From Halostella litorea (lineage in GTDB: Archaea > Halobacteriota > Halobacteria > Halobacteriales > Natronoarchaeaceae), in assembly GCF_004785955.1 (NCBI RefSeq), contig NZ_SJER01000001.1:1054001-1118000 (forward strand): DNA of 64,000 nt, written 5' to 3'. Position 1 is the stretch's first letter. Every line of letters starts with the position of its first letter. Position numbers and translations under genes: made by a program. The notes below the pieces were generated by a model. That model was not told the origin of the DNA. It was given only the letters and a program-made list of their open reading frames with translations, and searched no databases. Shown here piece by piece: positions 1 to 7,589 of this stretch.

Positions 1-308
1 GCGACGGTGGAGGTGGCGGTGACCCGCGTCCCCTCGTTCTCGGGCGCGAGCGAGAGGGTCGTCTCCATCCGCGCCAGCGGCCCGCCGTCGCCGGCCTGCT
101 CGTAGTGCAGGCCGTCCTCGCGGGCCTCGAAGCGGAGCGGGAACGCGACGCCCGCCCCGCCGACGTCGACCACCCAGCCGTCGTCGGTCTCCTCGACCGA
201 CCGCGCCTCGAAGCTCCCCTCGTACTCGACCACCGCGGCCGGCGTCAGCGCGCGCTCGACCTCCGCGGGGAGCGCCCGGACGAACCGCGAGACCTCGACA
301 GTGCGCAT
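1..308 (-). CDS. SRPBCC-fold protein, C-terminus beyond window
   Basis: Reading the minus strand from the ATG at 306-308 gives about 102 residues ([20 protein letters not shown]...) with no stop before the window edge, so the C-terminus is missing. The N-terminal pattern (a strand, then a helix with [25 protein letters not shown], then alternating strands such as DGWVVDVGG and VAFPLRFEA) is that of the START/polyketide-cyclase-like SRPBCC fold, which binds hydrophobic ligands. No ligand can be deduced. It is divergent from upp with only 55 bases between the two starts, so the two promoters must lie close together. Confidence 0.6.
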   Translation of the reverse strand, partial: MRTVEVSRFVRALPAEVERALTPAAVVEYEGSFEARSVEETDDGWVVDVGGAGVAFPLRFEAREDGLHYEQAGDGGPLARMETTLSLAPENEGTRVTATSTV

Positions 309-332
309 GGCGAGGGGCTTCGAACCGTTACC

Positions 333-339
333 TTATAAT
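333..339 (+). promoter_or_regulatory. TATA-like element of upp
   Basis: TTATAAT lies 25-31 bases before the ATG at 364. In haloarchaea this spacing places transcription start at or next to the start codon, so a leaderless mRNA is expected. It also argues against the longer reading frame that begins at 301, because that start would lie upstream of the promoter. Confidence 0.55.
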
Positions 340-363
340 CCTCGGCGGACGCTGTTCCGTCCA

Positions 364-1038
364 ATGACCATCGAAGACCGCGACGAAGCGTACGTCGTCG
401 ACCACGCGCTCGCCAAGGACACCCTCTCGCAGCTCCGGGACGTCGACACCGAGCAGGTGGCGTTCCGCAAGGGGCTGGTGAAGCTCGGCCGCCTCTGCGG
501 GTACGAGATCATCGACGGCCGCATGGAGACGGAGTACGTCTCGATCCGGACGCCCCTGGAGGAGACGATGGGCGAGCGCGTGAAGGGGCTGGACGACGTC
601 GTCATCATCAACGTGCTCCGCGCGGCGACGCCGTTCGTCGAGGGGCTGCTCAAGGCGTTCCCGCGCGCCCGACAGGGCGTCATCAGCGCCTCGCGCGACG
701 AGCACGCCGGCATGGACGACGGCGAGTTCCCGATCACCATCGACTACGTGAAGCTCCCCGAGATCCGCGAGGAGGACACCGTCATCATCGCCGACCCGAT
801 GCTCGCGACCGGGAGCACGATGTGTGCCGTCCTCGACCACGTCGTCGAGAACTCCCCGGACCCGGAACACCTCATCGTCCTCTCGGCCGTGAGCGCGCCC
901 GACGGCCTCCTGCGTGTCGGCGACCAGTACCCCGAGGCCGACCTGCTCACCGTCAGTATCGACGACCACCTCGACGACGACGGCTTCATCGTCCCCGGCC
1001 TCGGCGACGCCGGCGACCGCGCGTTCCGGACGACGTAA
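364..1038 (+). CDS. upp: Uracil phosphoribosyltransferase
   Basis: Pyrimidine salvage enzyme converting uracil and PRPP to UMP and pyrophosphate in the cytoplasm. The 224-residue length is normal for the family. The PRPP-binding loop is DPMLATGST from residue 144, and the uracil-binding signature PGLGDAGDR is at residues 211-219. I chose the ATG at 364 rather than the in-frame codon at 301 because the promoter lies between them and [19 protein letters not shown] is the typical archaeal N-terminus. It is divergent from an SRPBCC protein and followed by a small Cys-rich protein on the same strand after 33 bases. Confidence 0.95.
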   Translation: MTIEDRDEAYVVDHALAKDTLSQLRDVDTEQVAFRKGLVKLGRLCGYEIIDGRMETEYVSIRTPLEETMGERVKGLDDVVIINVLRAATPFVEGLLKAFPRARQGVISASRDEHAGMDDGEFPITIDYVKLPEIREEDTVIIADPMLATGSTMCAVLDHVVENSPDPEHLIVLSAVSAPDGLLRVGDQYPEADLLTVSIDDHLDDDGFIVPGLGDAGDRAFRTT

Positions 1039-1071
1039 AAGGCTATTGTCACGGGGTCCCACGGCCTTCCC

Positions 1072-1275
1072 ATGACAGACGCCTGCGACGGCTGTGGCGA
1101 CTCCGTCACCGACGCGCTCGCCCGGACGGTCCGGCTGACCGTCGACCGCTCACAGATCGACTCCCAGCGGCTCTGCCCGGAGTGTTTCGCCGACTGGATC
1201 GACCGCTACGAGCGCGAGATGGGGGCCGGCCGCGACGCGCTCGACGACGGCGACGACGAGATCATCGTCGACTGA
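1072..1275 (+). CDS. Small CxxC zinc-binding protein
   Basis: A 67-residue acidic protein with two Cys pairs, CDGC near residues 5-8 and CPEC near residues 36-39, which together could bind one Zn ion as a compact zinc ribbon. The helix WIDRYEREM follows, and the end is DDGDDEIIVD. Proteins of this size with paired CxxC motifs are common in haloarchaea and mostly uncharacterised. It sits 33 bases after upp on the same strand and may be co-transcribed. I do not recognise a specific function. Confidence 0.7.
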   Translation: MTDACDGCGDSVTDALARTVRLTVDRSQIDSQRLCPECFADWIDRYEREMGAGRDALDDGDDEIIVD

Positions 1276-1407
1276 TTCGACGCGCGTCGAACCCCCGCGT
1301 TTCGGGTCGAACCCCGGGGCGGGCGGCGAGGTCGGCGGTATCGATCTCCTCCCGAAACGCACCCCCGGACGGCTCCGGAGCGCTCCCGAAACTACGTTCT
1401 CCGTCGG

Positions 1408-2007
1408 TCACTCGATGCGCGCCCGCCCGCTCGTCGCGCTCCGGAGCCGGTCGCGCAGGTCGTCGGCCGCCGCGACCGGGACGCGGACCTCGAAGGTCAC
1501 GTCGGCCTCGTAGGCCGCGTCGAACTCGACGCCCGCGCTCTCCAGCGTCGACCGGACGGTGCCGGAGTCGTCGTAGCCGACGGTCACGACCACCGTCTCG
1601 TGCGGGCGGCGCTCGACGACCCCGGCCGCGTCGACGGCGTCCTTGACCGCCCGACCGTACGCGCTCACCAGCCCGCCGACGCCGAGGTTCGTCCCGCCGT
1701 AGTAGCGCGTGACGACGACCGCGACGTTCTCCAGTTCGCGGCCCTGCAACACGTTCAGCGCCGGCTTGCCGGCCGACCCCGACGGCTCGCCGTCGTCGTT
1801 CGAGTACTCGCGGAACGGGTCGGCGCGGACGCGGTAGGCGGGTACGTTGTGGGTCGCGTCGTCGTACTCCGCGCGCACCTCCTCGACGAACGCCTCCGCG
1901 TCGTCGACGCCCCCGACGGGCGCGACGTGGCCGAGGAACTCCGAGCCGCGCACCTCGAACGCCGCGGTCGCGCGCTCGGCGACGGTGCGGTACGTGTCGG
2001 CCGCCAT
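1408..2007 (-). CDS. IMPACT/YigZ family protein (UPF0029)
   Basis: A 199-residue protein with the full YigZ/IMPACT layout. The N-terminal UPF0029 domain carries the signatures DDGEPSGSAGKPALNVL (around residues 70-86) and VVVTRYYGGTNLGVGGL (around 98-114). A C-terminal ferredoxin-like DUF1949-type domain follows. Eukaryotic IMPACT modulates GCN1/GCN2 signalling; the role of the prokaryotic members, perhaps in translation or RNA binding, is not settled. The start lies one base from the end of the upstream membrane-protein gene, so the two are very likely one transcript. Confidence 0.88.
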   Translation of the reverse strand: MAADTYRTVAERATAAFEVRGSEFLGHVAPVGGVDDAEAFVEEVRAEYDDATHNVPAYRVRADPFREYSNDDGEPSGSAGKPALNVLQGRELENVAVVVTRYYGGTNLGVGGLVSAYGRAVKDAVDAAGVVERRPHETVVVTVGYDDSGTVRSTLESAGVEFDAAYEADVTFEVRVPVAAADDLRDRLRSATSGRARIE

Positions 2008-2008
2008 C

Positions 2009-2521
2009 TCAGTTCGCGTCCGCGTCGCCCGAGTTCGTCCCGTCGCCGCTCGCGGGCGCGTCCGTCGCCCGGGCGTCGTCGCGGGTCAGTTCGTCGTACA
2101 GCAGGGCGACGAGGACGACGAGCAGCGTGGACTCCGTGAGTTTCGTGAGGAGCAGTTGCCACTCCGAGACGAGGTGTTCGAACAGCGTGACGAGGGGGCT
2201 GCCGGCGTGGTGGCCGCCCTGCCAGGCGAACTGGTTGCCGTGGCCGCCAAGCACCAGCCAGCCGACGAGGTAGCCCAGCATCAACAGGATACCGGCCCCG
2301 TACACCACGTCGCGGCGAAGCCCCATGTACCACAGCGTGACGCCGAGGAAGACGGCGACCCCCGAGAGCACGAACAGCACCTGCCGGACGTCGAGGAACG
2401 GCTGTCCGGCCATCAGGTAGAGGGTGAACCGCGGGAGGCCGATCATCAGGTGCAACCCGCCGGTCAGCGCCGCGAGCAACACGCCCGCGGATTCGAGCGC
2501 TCCGCGCGTCCCCTGGTCCAT
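2009..2521 (-). CDS. Four-helix integral membrane protein
   Basis: A 170-residue protein with about four hydrophobic segments (around residues 10-30, 45-65, 72-92 and 125-145) and a short hydrophilic, Asp/Thr-rich C-terminal tail. One loop contains a His/Gln-rich stretch (GGHGNQFAWQGGHHAG). I do not recognise the family. It is the upstream member of a likely two-gene transcript with the YigZ-like gene, with a one-base gap. The His-rich loop could bind metal, but that is only a guess. Confidence 0.65.
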   Translation of the reverse strand: MDQGTRGALESAGVLLAALTGGLHLMIGLPRFTLYLMAGQPFLDVRQVLFVLSGVAVFLGVTLWYMGLRRDVVYGAGILLMLGYLVGWLVLGGHGNQFAWQGGHHAGSPLVTLFEHLVSEWQLLLTKLTESTLLVVLVALLYDELTRDDARATDAPASGDGTNSGDADAN

Positions 2522-2599
2522 ACCCCCGTTACCGGCGGCGCGTTCAAAAGCGTAGCGAGGCGCGGCCGCGACGGACGCGTCCCCGGCGCTGCGGGCGCG

Positions 2600-3103
2600 T
2601 CACTGCAGTTCGATCTTGCGGACGAACGTGAGCGAGCGGATGTCGTTGATGAGGTCGCCCGGGAGTTCCTCGTCCGTGATGACGTAGAGCCGCGGCTCGT
2701 CGGTGAACTCGGGGTCCTCGCTTATGGTCTGGCGGATCGAGATGCCGCTGTCGGCGAGCATCCCCGTGATCTCCGCGACGATCCCCTCCTGCTCGGCGTC
2801 GGTGACCGCGACCGTCAGCACCGTCAGGTCGAGCACCGGGGCCAGGTCCATCAGGCTCGGGATGGCGGAGATGTTCTGGAAGATCCGCCGCAGTTCGTCG
2901 TCGGCGAGGATGGCGTCGGTCGTCGAGTCGACGACCCGGCGGTCGACGTCTATCTCCCGGGCGATCCCGGTGTTGGGGATCTCGATCCCCCCGGAGACGA
3001 CCCGCCCCTCGTCGTTGACGGAGAAGCCCCGCTCCAGGAGCAGGCGGATCACCGCCTGCTGGCTCGGGGAGCCCTCGAACTTCTCCATGATGTCGTCGAA
3101 CAT
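2600..3103 (-). CDS. ACT-domain amino-acid metabolism regulator
   Basis: A 167-residue protein. The N-terminal half (MFDDIMEKFEGSPSQQAVIRLLLERG...) looks like a small winged helix. The C-terminal half (about residues 88-165) is an ACT domain with the motif LTVAVTDAEQEGIVAEITG and a second strand-helix unit ending SLTFVRKIELQ. This architecture matches the archaeal family described as regulators of amino-acid metabolism with an ACT domain (COG2150). ACT domains usually bind amino acids, but the ligand is unknown here. It is a single gene between two small membrane-protein genes. Confidence 0.8.
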   Translation of the reverse strand: MFDDIMEKFEGSPSQQAVIRLLLERGFSVNDEGRVVSGGIEIPNTGIAREIDVDRRVVDSTTDAILADDELRRIFQNISAIPSLMDLAPVLDLTVLTVAVTDAEQEGIVAEITGMLADSGISIRQTISEDPEFTDEPRLYVITDEELPGDLINDIRSLTFVRKIELQ

Positions 3104-3159
3104 GTCTCGCCCGTCGGCCGAACGGCCCTTAGTGGTGTGGGGTTGGGCCGGCGGCGCGG

Positions 3160-3498
3160 TCAGAAGTAGTCGGTCGGCGTCGCCTCGGGGAGGCGGCGGT
3201 CGACCCAGCGCCGGAGGTCATGGCCGAACAGCCGCAGGCCGTCGCGGCGCGTCAGCGTCGTCGCGTCGGTCGGGGACCGGCAGACGGCGATGAGCGACCA
3301 CATCGATCCCGCGGCGAACGCCCCGAGCGCGGAGAACGTCATGCCGAGCGTCGCGAACGTCATGCCGTACACCAGCCCGATCGCCATCGAGGGGAGGCTG
3401 GTGCCGAGCGGCACCCGCGCGTCGGCGTCGCGGAGCGTCGGCGCGAGGAAGACGATAGAGAGGGAGCTACCTGTCATGAACACGAGGTCCTGCCACAT
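3160..3498 (-). CDS. Small membrane protein, unknown function
   Basis: A 112-residue protein with two or three hydrophobic segments (about residues 8-20, 36-58 and 60-75) and a basic/acidic C-terminus (DLRRWVDRRLPEATPTDYF). I chose the ATG at 3498; a GTG one codon upstream is also possible. No family is recognised. The pattern of a first segment followed by a Gly/Ala-rich pair of helices is common among haloarchaeal conserved membrane proteins. Confidence 0.55.
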   Translation of the reverse strand: MWQDLVFMTGSSLSIVFLAPTLRDADARVPLGTSLPSMAIGLVYGMTFATLGMTFSALGAFAAGSMWSLIAVCRSPTDATTLTRRDGLRLFGHDLRRWVDRRLPEATPTDYF

Positions 3499-3825
3499 CA
3501 CGACCGTAGCACCCCCGGGCTAATCTGCGCTTTCCCGTCGTAGGTCGAACGTACCGTTGTGAGCGTGGGTTTCATCGTACCTTACCGTAGCGGCCTTCGG
3601 GGCTTACGCTGCGCGGCTACTATCGTAGCCACGGACGCACCGGTCGGGGCTAGGAGTATAGCTATGGGACGGGACAGCGAACGGCATTTCCGGCCGCAGT
3701 CCACGGGTTTCCGCGGCGCGGGGGTCGAACCCGGGCGGATCGGGCCGGCGCGGGCGAGGTATTCCGCCGTTACTGGCCGGAAAGCCCGGCTTACGGCCGT
3801 GGAACGGGACGGAACCGGCTGACCG
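3499..3825. other. 327-base non-coding gap with a strong hairpin
   Basis: No convincing gene on either strand. The clearest structure is a perfect inverted repeat GGCTAC-TATC-GTAGCC at 3615-3630, flanked by related GTAGC/GCTAC words at 3580-3620. The GGTCGAACC at 3723-3731 resembles a tRNA T-arm, but no acceptor or anticodon arm fits around it. The gap contains the promoter of the small membrane-protein gene on the minus strand and may hold an unannotated structured RNA. Confidence 0.4.
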
Positions 3826-5148
3826 TCACGGCCACGCGTCGACGTCGTCAAGCGCGCTCCCCACGACGTCGGCGATCGAACCGTACCCCCGGCCGCGCCG
3901 GTTCAGGAGGACCGCCACGGCGACGCCGTCCTCGCGCTCGTGGAGCATCGTGAACGTGCCGGGGAGGGAGCCAAACGCCGGTTCGTGGGGGTACTCCTCG
4001 GCGGCGGCGAACCCGTCGACGGGGTGGTCCCGGAGGAGGGCAAGCAGCGTCCGCGTGTTCGTCACGAGTTCGCCCGCGCCGCCGACGCCCTGCAGGTAGA
4101 ACCCGCCGTCTGCGCAGGGCACTCGCTCCGCCGGGTCGAGCGCCATCGCGTTCGGGCACTGGGCGGCGCTCTCGTAGGGCGGTTCCGCGTCGCGGCGCTC
4201 GTCGGGCAGGGTCCGGCCCTCGTACAGCGGGCCGGGCGGCGACCCGTCGAACAGGGTCCCGCGGACGTACTCGGGGTACGGCGTGTCGCTCACCGCCTCG
4301 ACGACGAGGCCGAGCAAGGCGTAGCCGAAGTTCGAGTAGACGTGGCGCGACCCCGGCTCGAACTGAAGCGGCTGGCCGAGCATGTAGCGGGCGATGTCGC
4401 ACGTGTCCGGCGGCCCGGACAGGCCGAGCGCGTCGGCGATGGCGAAGTGGTGGAACACGGGGTCGAACGTCGCGTTCGCGTCCCACCCGCCGGCGTGGGA
4501 CAGGAGGTGGTCGACGGTCACGTCGCGCAGGCGCTCGTCCCCGAGTTCGCCGGAGGGCGGTTCGAGGTCGAGGACCGAGAGGACCGGCGTGTCCCGCGAG
4601 AGGCCGTCGCCGAACAGCGAGCGGACCGCCGCCGCCGTCATGGACTTGGTGAGGCTGGCGATCCGGAACGGCGCGTCCGGCGACAGCGGCGCGGACCCCT
4701 CGCCGCCGGCCCAGCCGTACCCGCGTTCGAGCACGACTTCGCCGTCGTTCGAGACGCCGAGCGCCGCCGCCGTGACCCCGCGGTCGGCGACGAACGAGCG
4801 GACCGCCTCGTCGACGCCGGCCAGTTCGTCGGGGAGGTCGCCGGTCGCCGGCATGGCCGGCTCCGAGTCCCCGGCGGTCGTCTCGGCCGACGTCGGGTTC
4901 GCCGTCGTCGCGGTCGTCCCCGCGGTCGTGGTGTCGGCGTCCGTCGTCGTCCCGTCGCCGCCGCTACAGCCCGCGACCGCGGCGGTGCCGGCGGCGGCGA
5001 GCGCGGCGAGCAGGCTCCGGCGGGAGCGCGCCCCGCTGCGGGACGACTGCTGGTCGGAGCCGCCCGGGGTCGCATCCCCGGCACGGTCGCCTCCCGCGCT
5101 GGTCTCGGATCGATGCGTCGGATCGGAGGGCCGTCGTGCGTGCGTCAT
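3826..5148 (-). CDS. Tat-type lipoprotein serine hydrolase (beta-lactamase/DD-peptidase-like fold)
   Basis: A 440-residue secreted hydrolase. The N-terminus has twin arginines followed by a hydrophobic stretch and a lipobox (RSRRSLLAALAAAGTAAVAGCSG), so export by Tat and lipid anchoring on the outer face are likely. A Thr/Ala-rich linker follows. The catalytic domain has the SxxK motif in IASLTKSM and a YSNFGY motif, both typical of the class C beta-lactamase/esterase superfamily (Pfam Beta-lactamase). Archaea lack murein, so the substrate is probably an ester, amide or peptide rather than a beta-lactam. The ATG at 5148 is preferred over the GTG at 5181 because the latter lies inside the operator. 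Confidence 0.85.
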   Translation of the reverse strand: MTHARRPSDPTHRSETSAGGDRAGDATPGGSDQQSSRSGARSRRSLLAALAAAGTAAVAGCSGGDGTTTDADTTTAGTTATTANPTSAETTAGDSEPAMPATGDLPDELAGVDEAVRSFVADRGVTAAALGVSNDGEVVLERGYGWAGGEGSAPLSPDAPFRIASLTKSMTAAAVRSLFGDGLSRDTPVLSVLDLEPPSGELGDERLRDVTVDHLLSHAGGWDANATFDPVFHHFAIADALGLSGPPDTCDIARYMLGQPLQFEPGSRHVYSNFGYALLGLVVEAVSDTPYPEYVRGTLFDGSPPGPLYEGRTLPDERRDAEPPYESAAQCPNAMALDPAERVPCADGGFYLQGVGGAGELVTNTRTLLALLRDHPVDGFAAAEEYPHEPAFGSLPGTFTMLHEREDGVAVAVLLNRRGRGYGSIADVVGSALDDVDAWP

Positions 5149-5156
5149 CGGTGGAC

Positions 5157-5219
5157 GTAAAGGGCGTTTGTCGTAAAACACCCTTTACAGTAAAGCGTGC
5201 TTTACACACCCACTTAAAT
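5157..5219 (-). promoter_or_regulatory. Promoter with three tandem GTAAA-N6-TTTAC-type operator copies
   Basis: On the plus strand GTAAAGCGTGCTTTAC (5190-5205) is a perfect 7+7 palindrome with a 2-base centre. GTAAAACACCCTTTAC (5173-5188) is a near copy, and GTAAAGGGCGTTTGTC (5157-5172) is a decayed third copy. They repeat every 16-17 bases, about one and a half helical turns. A TATA-like TTTAAGTG (minus strand, 5212-5219) lies just upstream, so the copies cover the expected transcription start and leader of the serine hydrolase gene. This placement suggests repression by a dimeric regulator binding cooperatively; the regulator is unknown. Confidence 0.65.
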
Positions 5220-5304
5220 CTGGTCCCGCGGTGACGCGTCGCGGGGAGCGAAGCGGGGCGCTATCGGCCGGGTACTCGCGGGAGAACTGCGGAAACCGGC
5301 CGCC

Positions 5305-5892
5305 TCAGAGGTCGCCCTTCGTCGAGGCGACGCCGGAGCGGCGCTCGTCGACCCGCGTCGCGTCGTCGAGCGCCCGGGCGGTCGATTTGAACAGCGCCTC
5401 TATCTCGTGGTGGGCGTTCTCGCCGGTCACCTCGGCGTGGAGCGTCAGCCCCGCGTTCACGGCCAGCGAGCGCAGGAAGTGCTTCGCCATGTGGCTGGTC
5501 ATCCCGCCGACCGACGCCTGCGAGAACTCGCCGTCGAAGCGAAACACGGGGCGGCCGCTCACGTCGACGACCACGCCGGCGACAGCCTCGTCGAGTGGCA
5601 CCCGGCGGTCGGCGAACCGCTCGATGCGCGCGCGGTCGCCGAGCGCCTCGTCGAACGCCTCGCCGAGCACGATGGCGACGTCCTCGACGGTGTGGTGGTC
5701 GTCGATCTCCAGGTCGCCGTCGCAGCGGACGGTCAGGTCGAACAGGCCGTGCTTGGCGAACGACCCGAGCACGTGGTCGAAAAAGCCGATCCCGGTGTCG
5801 ACGGTCGACTCGCCGTCGCCGTCGACAGCCAGGGTCACCTCGATGTCGGTTTCGGCCGTCTCGCGCGTGACGGCGGCCGTGCGGTCGCTCAT
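5305..5892 (-). CDS. hisB: Imidazoleglycerol-phosphate dehydratase
   Basis: Sixth step of histidine synthesis: dehydration of imidazole glycerol phosphate to imidazole acetol phosphate. At 195 residues it is the stand-alone dehydratase without a phosphatase domain. The Mn-binding motifs are present: GFFDH at residues 36-40, DDHHTVED at 64-71 and HHEIEA at 161-166, with the usual TKG near the C-terminus. The ATG at 5892 gives the standard N-terminus [12 protein letters not shown]. hisA lies 0.8 kb away on the same strand with one opposite-strand gene between, so the his genes are scattered rather than in one operon. Confidence 0.96.
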   Translation of the reverse strand: MSDRTAAVTRETAETDIEVTLAVDGDGESTVDTGIGFFDHVLGSFAKHGLFDLTVRCDGDLEIDDHHTVEDVAIVLGEAFDEALGDRARIERFADRRVPLDEAVAGVVVDVSGRPVFRFDGEFSQASVGGMTSHMAKHFLRSLAVNAGLTLHAEVTGENAHHEIEALFKSTARALDDATRVDERRSGVASTKGDL

Positions 5893-6007
5893 ACCGGTCC
5901 ATGACGCCGACCGTACAAGGTGATTGCGTTCGTCCACCCGCCGCGGCACACGGCGGCCAGTCGATCACCGTTCGCGCGTTTCGTCCGAAATAACTAAACC
6001 AAGAGAG

Positions 6008-6014
6008 CATATAT
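6008..6014 (+). promoter_or_regulatory. TATA-like element upstream of the TFB-like gene
   Basis: CATATAT at 6008-6014 predicts transcription start near 6035-6040. An ATG occurs exactly at 6035 and opens a 28-codon frame ending at 6121, overlapping the GTG start of the TFB-like gene by four bases (GTGA). The leader is visibly more AT-rich than its neighbours. Confidence 0.5.
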
Positions 6015-6034
6015 CAACTCATACGACCCGAAAC

Positions 6035-6121
6035 ATGCGACATCGGTGGACGAACATGATTGAAAACCATTCAGAACTGGACGTGCCGTCGGCGGCAGTC
6101 GCCGGGAGGGGAGCCGCGTGA
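6035..6121 (+). CDS. Putative 28-residue leader peptide ahead of the TFB-like gene
   Basis: A short frame beginning MRHRWTNMIENHSELDVPSA and ending at the TGA that overlaps the following GTG start. It starts where transcription is predicted to begin, so it could be translated from a leaderless mRNA and couple to the next gene. The following gene also has its own purine-rich ribosome-binding sequence (GGGAGGGGAG) inside this frame. Whether the peptide is made is unknown; it may simply be leader sequence. Confidence 0.3.
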   Translation: MRHRWTNMIENHSELDVPSAAVAGRGAA

Positions 6122-6702
6122 CCGCGACCGCGCCGACCGACTTCGAGGTGCCAAGCGCCGAGCGGCCGCGCAACGGAACGACGCTCCGCGGCGAGTACGC
6201 CGTCAGCCGGGTCTGCGACGCGCTCTCGCTCCCGGCGGAGGCCCGCGAGGACGCGAACCGGCTGCTCCACGGCGCGTTCGTCGCCGACGCCTGCCCGGAG
6301 CGGGACCCGGAGACGCTGGGCGCGGCGGCGACGTACGCGGCGATCAGGCTCGCCGAACTCCCGCGGACGAAAGGCGAGGTCGTCGAGGCCAGCGACCTCC
6401 CCCACCACCTCGTGAACCGCGCGTACGACGACCTCGTGCGGGCGTTCGGCCTCTGTCTCTCCGCGACGGGGCCGAAGCGGTTCGTCGGGCGCGTCGTCGA
6501 CGCCTGCGACCTGCCCGCGCCCGTCGAGGGGCGCGCACGCGACCGCCTCGACGCCCTCGACCTGCACGAGTCCGACGACCCGCTTGGGCTCGCGGCGGCC
6601 GCGGTCGTCGTCGCGAGCGACGCCGCCCCCGCGACCGTCGCGGACGGCCTCCCGGTGTCGGCGCTCGCGGTCCGCTCGTGGTACGTCCCGCGGTTCGAGT
6701 GA
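6118..6702 (+). CDS. TFB core-like protein lacking the zinc ribbon
   Basis: A 194-residue protein resembling the two cyclin-fold repeats of transcription factor B (archaeal TFIIB). The first repeat covers about residues 24-100 (YAVSRVCDALSLPAEARED..., then AAATYAAIRLAELPRTKGEV). The second is shorter and more diverged (residues 105-180). It begins directly in the core, so the N-terminal zinc ribbon and B-reader that bind RNA polymerase are absent. It could bind TBP/BRE without recruiting polymerase, or do something unrelated. The start is GTG at 6118 with a good ribosome-binding sequence; no in-frame start exists further upstream after the stop at 6061. It converges on hisA. Confidence 0.72.
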   Translation: MTATAPTDFEVPSAERPRNGTTLRGEYAVSRVCDALSLPAEAREDANRLLHGAFVADACPERDPETLGAAATYAAIRLAELPRTKGEVVEASDLPHHLVNRAYDDLVRAFGLCLSATGPKRFVGRVVDACDLPAPVEGRARDRLDALDLHESDDPLGLAAAAVVVASDAAPATVADGLPVSALAVRSWYVPRFE

Positions 6703-6720
6703 CCGGAGCCCCCGCCGCGG

Positions 6721-7449
6721 CTACTCCACGGCGGCCGCGGCCTCCCGCAGGCTGAACCGGCCCTCGTACAGCGCGCTCCCCACCACGACCGCGGCCGCGC
6801 CGGCGTCCCGCAGCGCACGCACGTCGTCGAGCGTCGCCACGCCGCCGCTGGCGACGACCGGGATGTCGACCGCGTCGACGACCCGCTCGACGGGGCCGGT
6901 CTGGACGCCCTCAAGCCGCCCCTCCACGTCCACGTCGGTGAACAGGATCGCGCCCGCGCCCAGTTCCTCGTACCGCTCGGCGGCCGCCGCGGGGTCGAGG
7001 CCGGTGCCCTCGGTCCAGCCCGAGACGACGACCTCGCCGTCCTTCGCGTCGAGGCTCACCGTCACCGATCCGGGGTGTGTCTCGCTTATCTCCGCGACGA
7101 CGTCGGGGTTCTCGACGGCCGCGGTACCCAGGATGACCCGGTCGACGCCCCGGTCCAGCAGCGACCGGGCGTCCGCGGCGGTGCGGATGCCGCCGCCCAG
7201 TTGCACGTCGACGTCGACCGCATCGATCACCCGCCCGATCGCGTCGGCGTTCGCGCGCTCGCCCTCGAACGCGCCGTCCAGGTCGACCAGGTGGAGCGTC
7301 GACGCGCCCTGGTCGACCCAGCGCTCGGCCGACTCGACGGGGTCGCCGTACCGCTTCTCGGTGCCGCGCTCGCCCTGGACGAGCTGGACCACCTCGCCGT
7401 CCTGCACGTCGACAGCGGGCACGACCTCGAACTCGGGGAACGGAGTCAT
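6721..7449 (-). CDS. hisA: ProFAR isomerase (1-(5-phosphoribosyl)-5-amino-methylideneamino imidazole-4-carboxamide isomerase)
   Basis: TIM-barrel enzyme of histidine synthesis performing the Amadori rearrangement of ProFAR to PRFAR. It has 242 residues, the usual length. Catalytic Asp14 is in VVPAVDVQDG, and phosphate-binding loops are visible as QLGGGIR and VASGGV, with ILGTAAVENP between them. The second catalytic Asp lies in the ILFTDVDVEG strand. I chose the ATG at 7449 because the longer frame adds an Arg/Gly-rich segment unlike the family. It converges on the TFB-like gene with an 18-base gap. Confidence 0.96.
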   Translation of the reverse strand: MTPFPEFEVVPAVDVQDGEVVQLVQGERGTEKRYGDPVESAERWVDQGASTLHLVDLDGAFEGERANADAIGRVIDAVDVDVQLGGGIRTAADARSLLDRGVDRVILGTAAVENPDVVAEISETHPGSVTVSLDAKDGEVVVSGWTEGTGLDPAAAAERYEELGAGAILFTDVDVEGRLEGVQTGPVERVVDAVDIPVVASGGVATLDDVRALRDAGAAAVVVGSALYEGRFSLREAAAAVE

Positions 7450-7589
7450 GCGTCCCCGTCGGCGCGGGAGGGCGGTAAAGCCACCGGGACGCCGTCGTCC
7501 CCGTGTCCGGGCCGCGCCCCGCGCCGACCGCGTGCCCACGGCGGTCCGGGTCTGCAAGAGTTATACCTATCACTCTCGTTAGTTCGTCC

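Noticed and set aside
301..363. Longer N-terminus for upp
   Set aside because: It would begin upstream of the TATA-like element and adds 21 residues absent from the family.
3720..3735. GGTCGAACCC resembling a tRNA T-arm
   Set aside because: No acceptor stem, D-arm or anticodon arm can be placed at the correct distances; a chance match in GC-rich DNA is more likely.
3559..3851. Overlapping short open frames on both strands in the 327-base gap
   Set aside because: Both lack a start context, hydrophobic core and family motifs, and they overlap the beginning of the serine hydrolase end region.
5149..5181. GTG start eleven codons upstream of the serine hydrolase ATG
   Set aside because: It lies within the operator repeats and close to the predicted transcription start; the ATG gives a typical Tat lipoprotein N-terminus.
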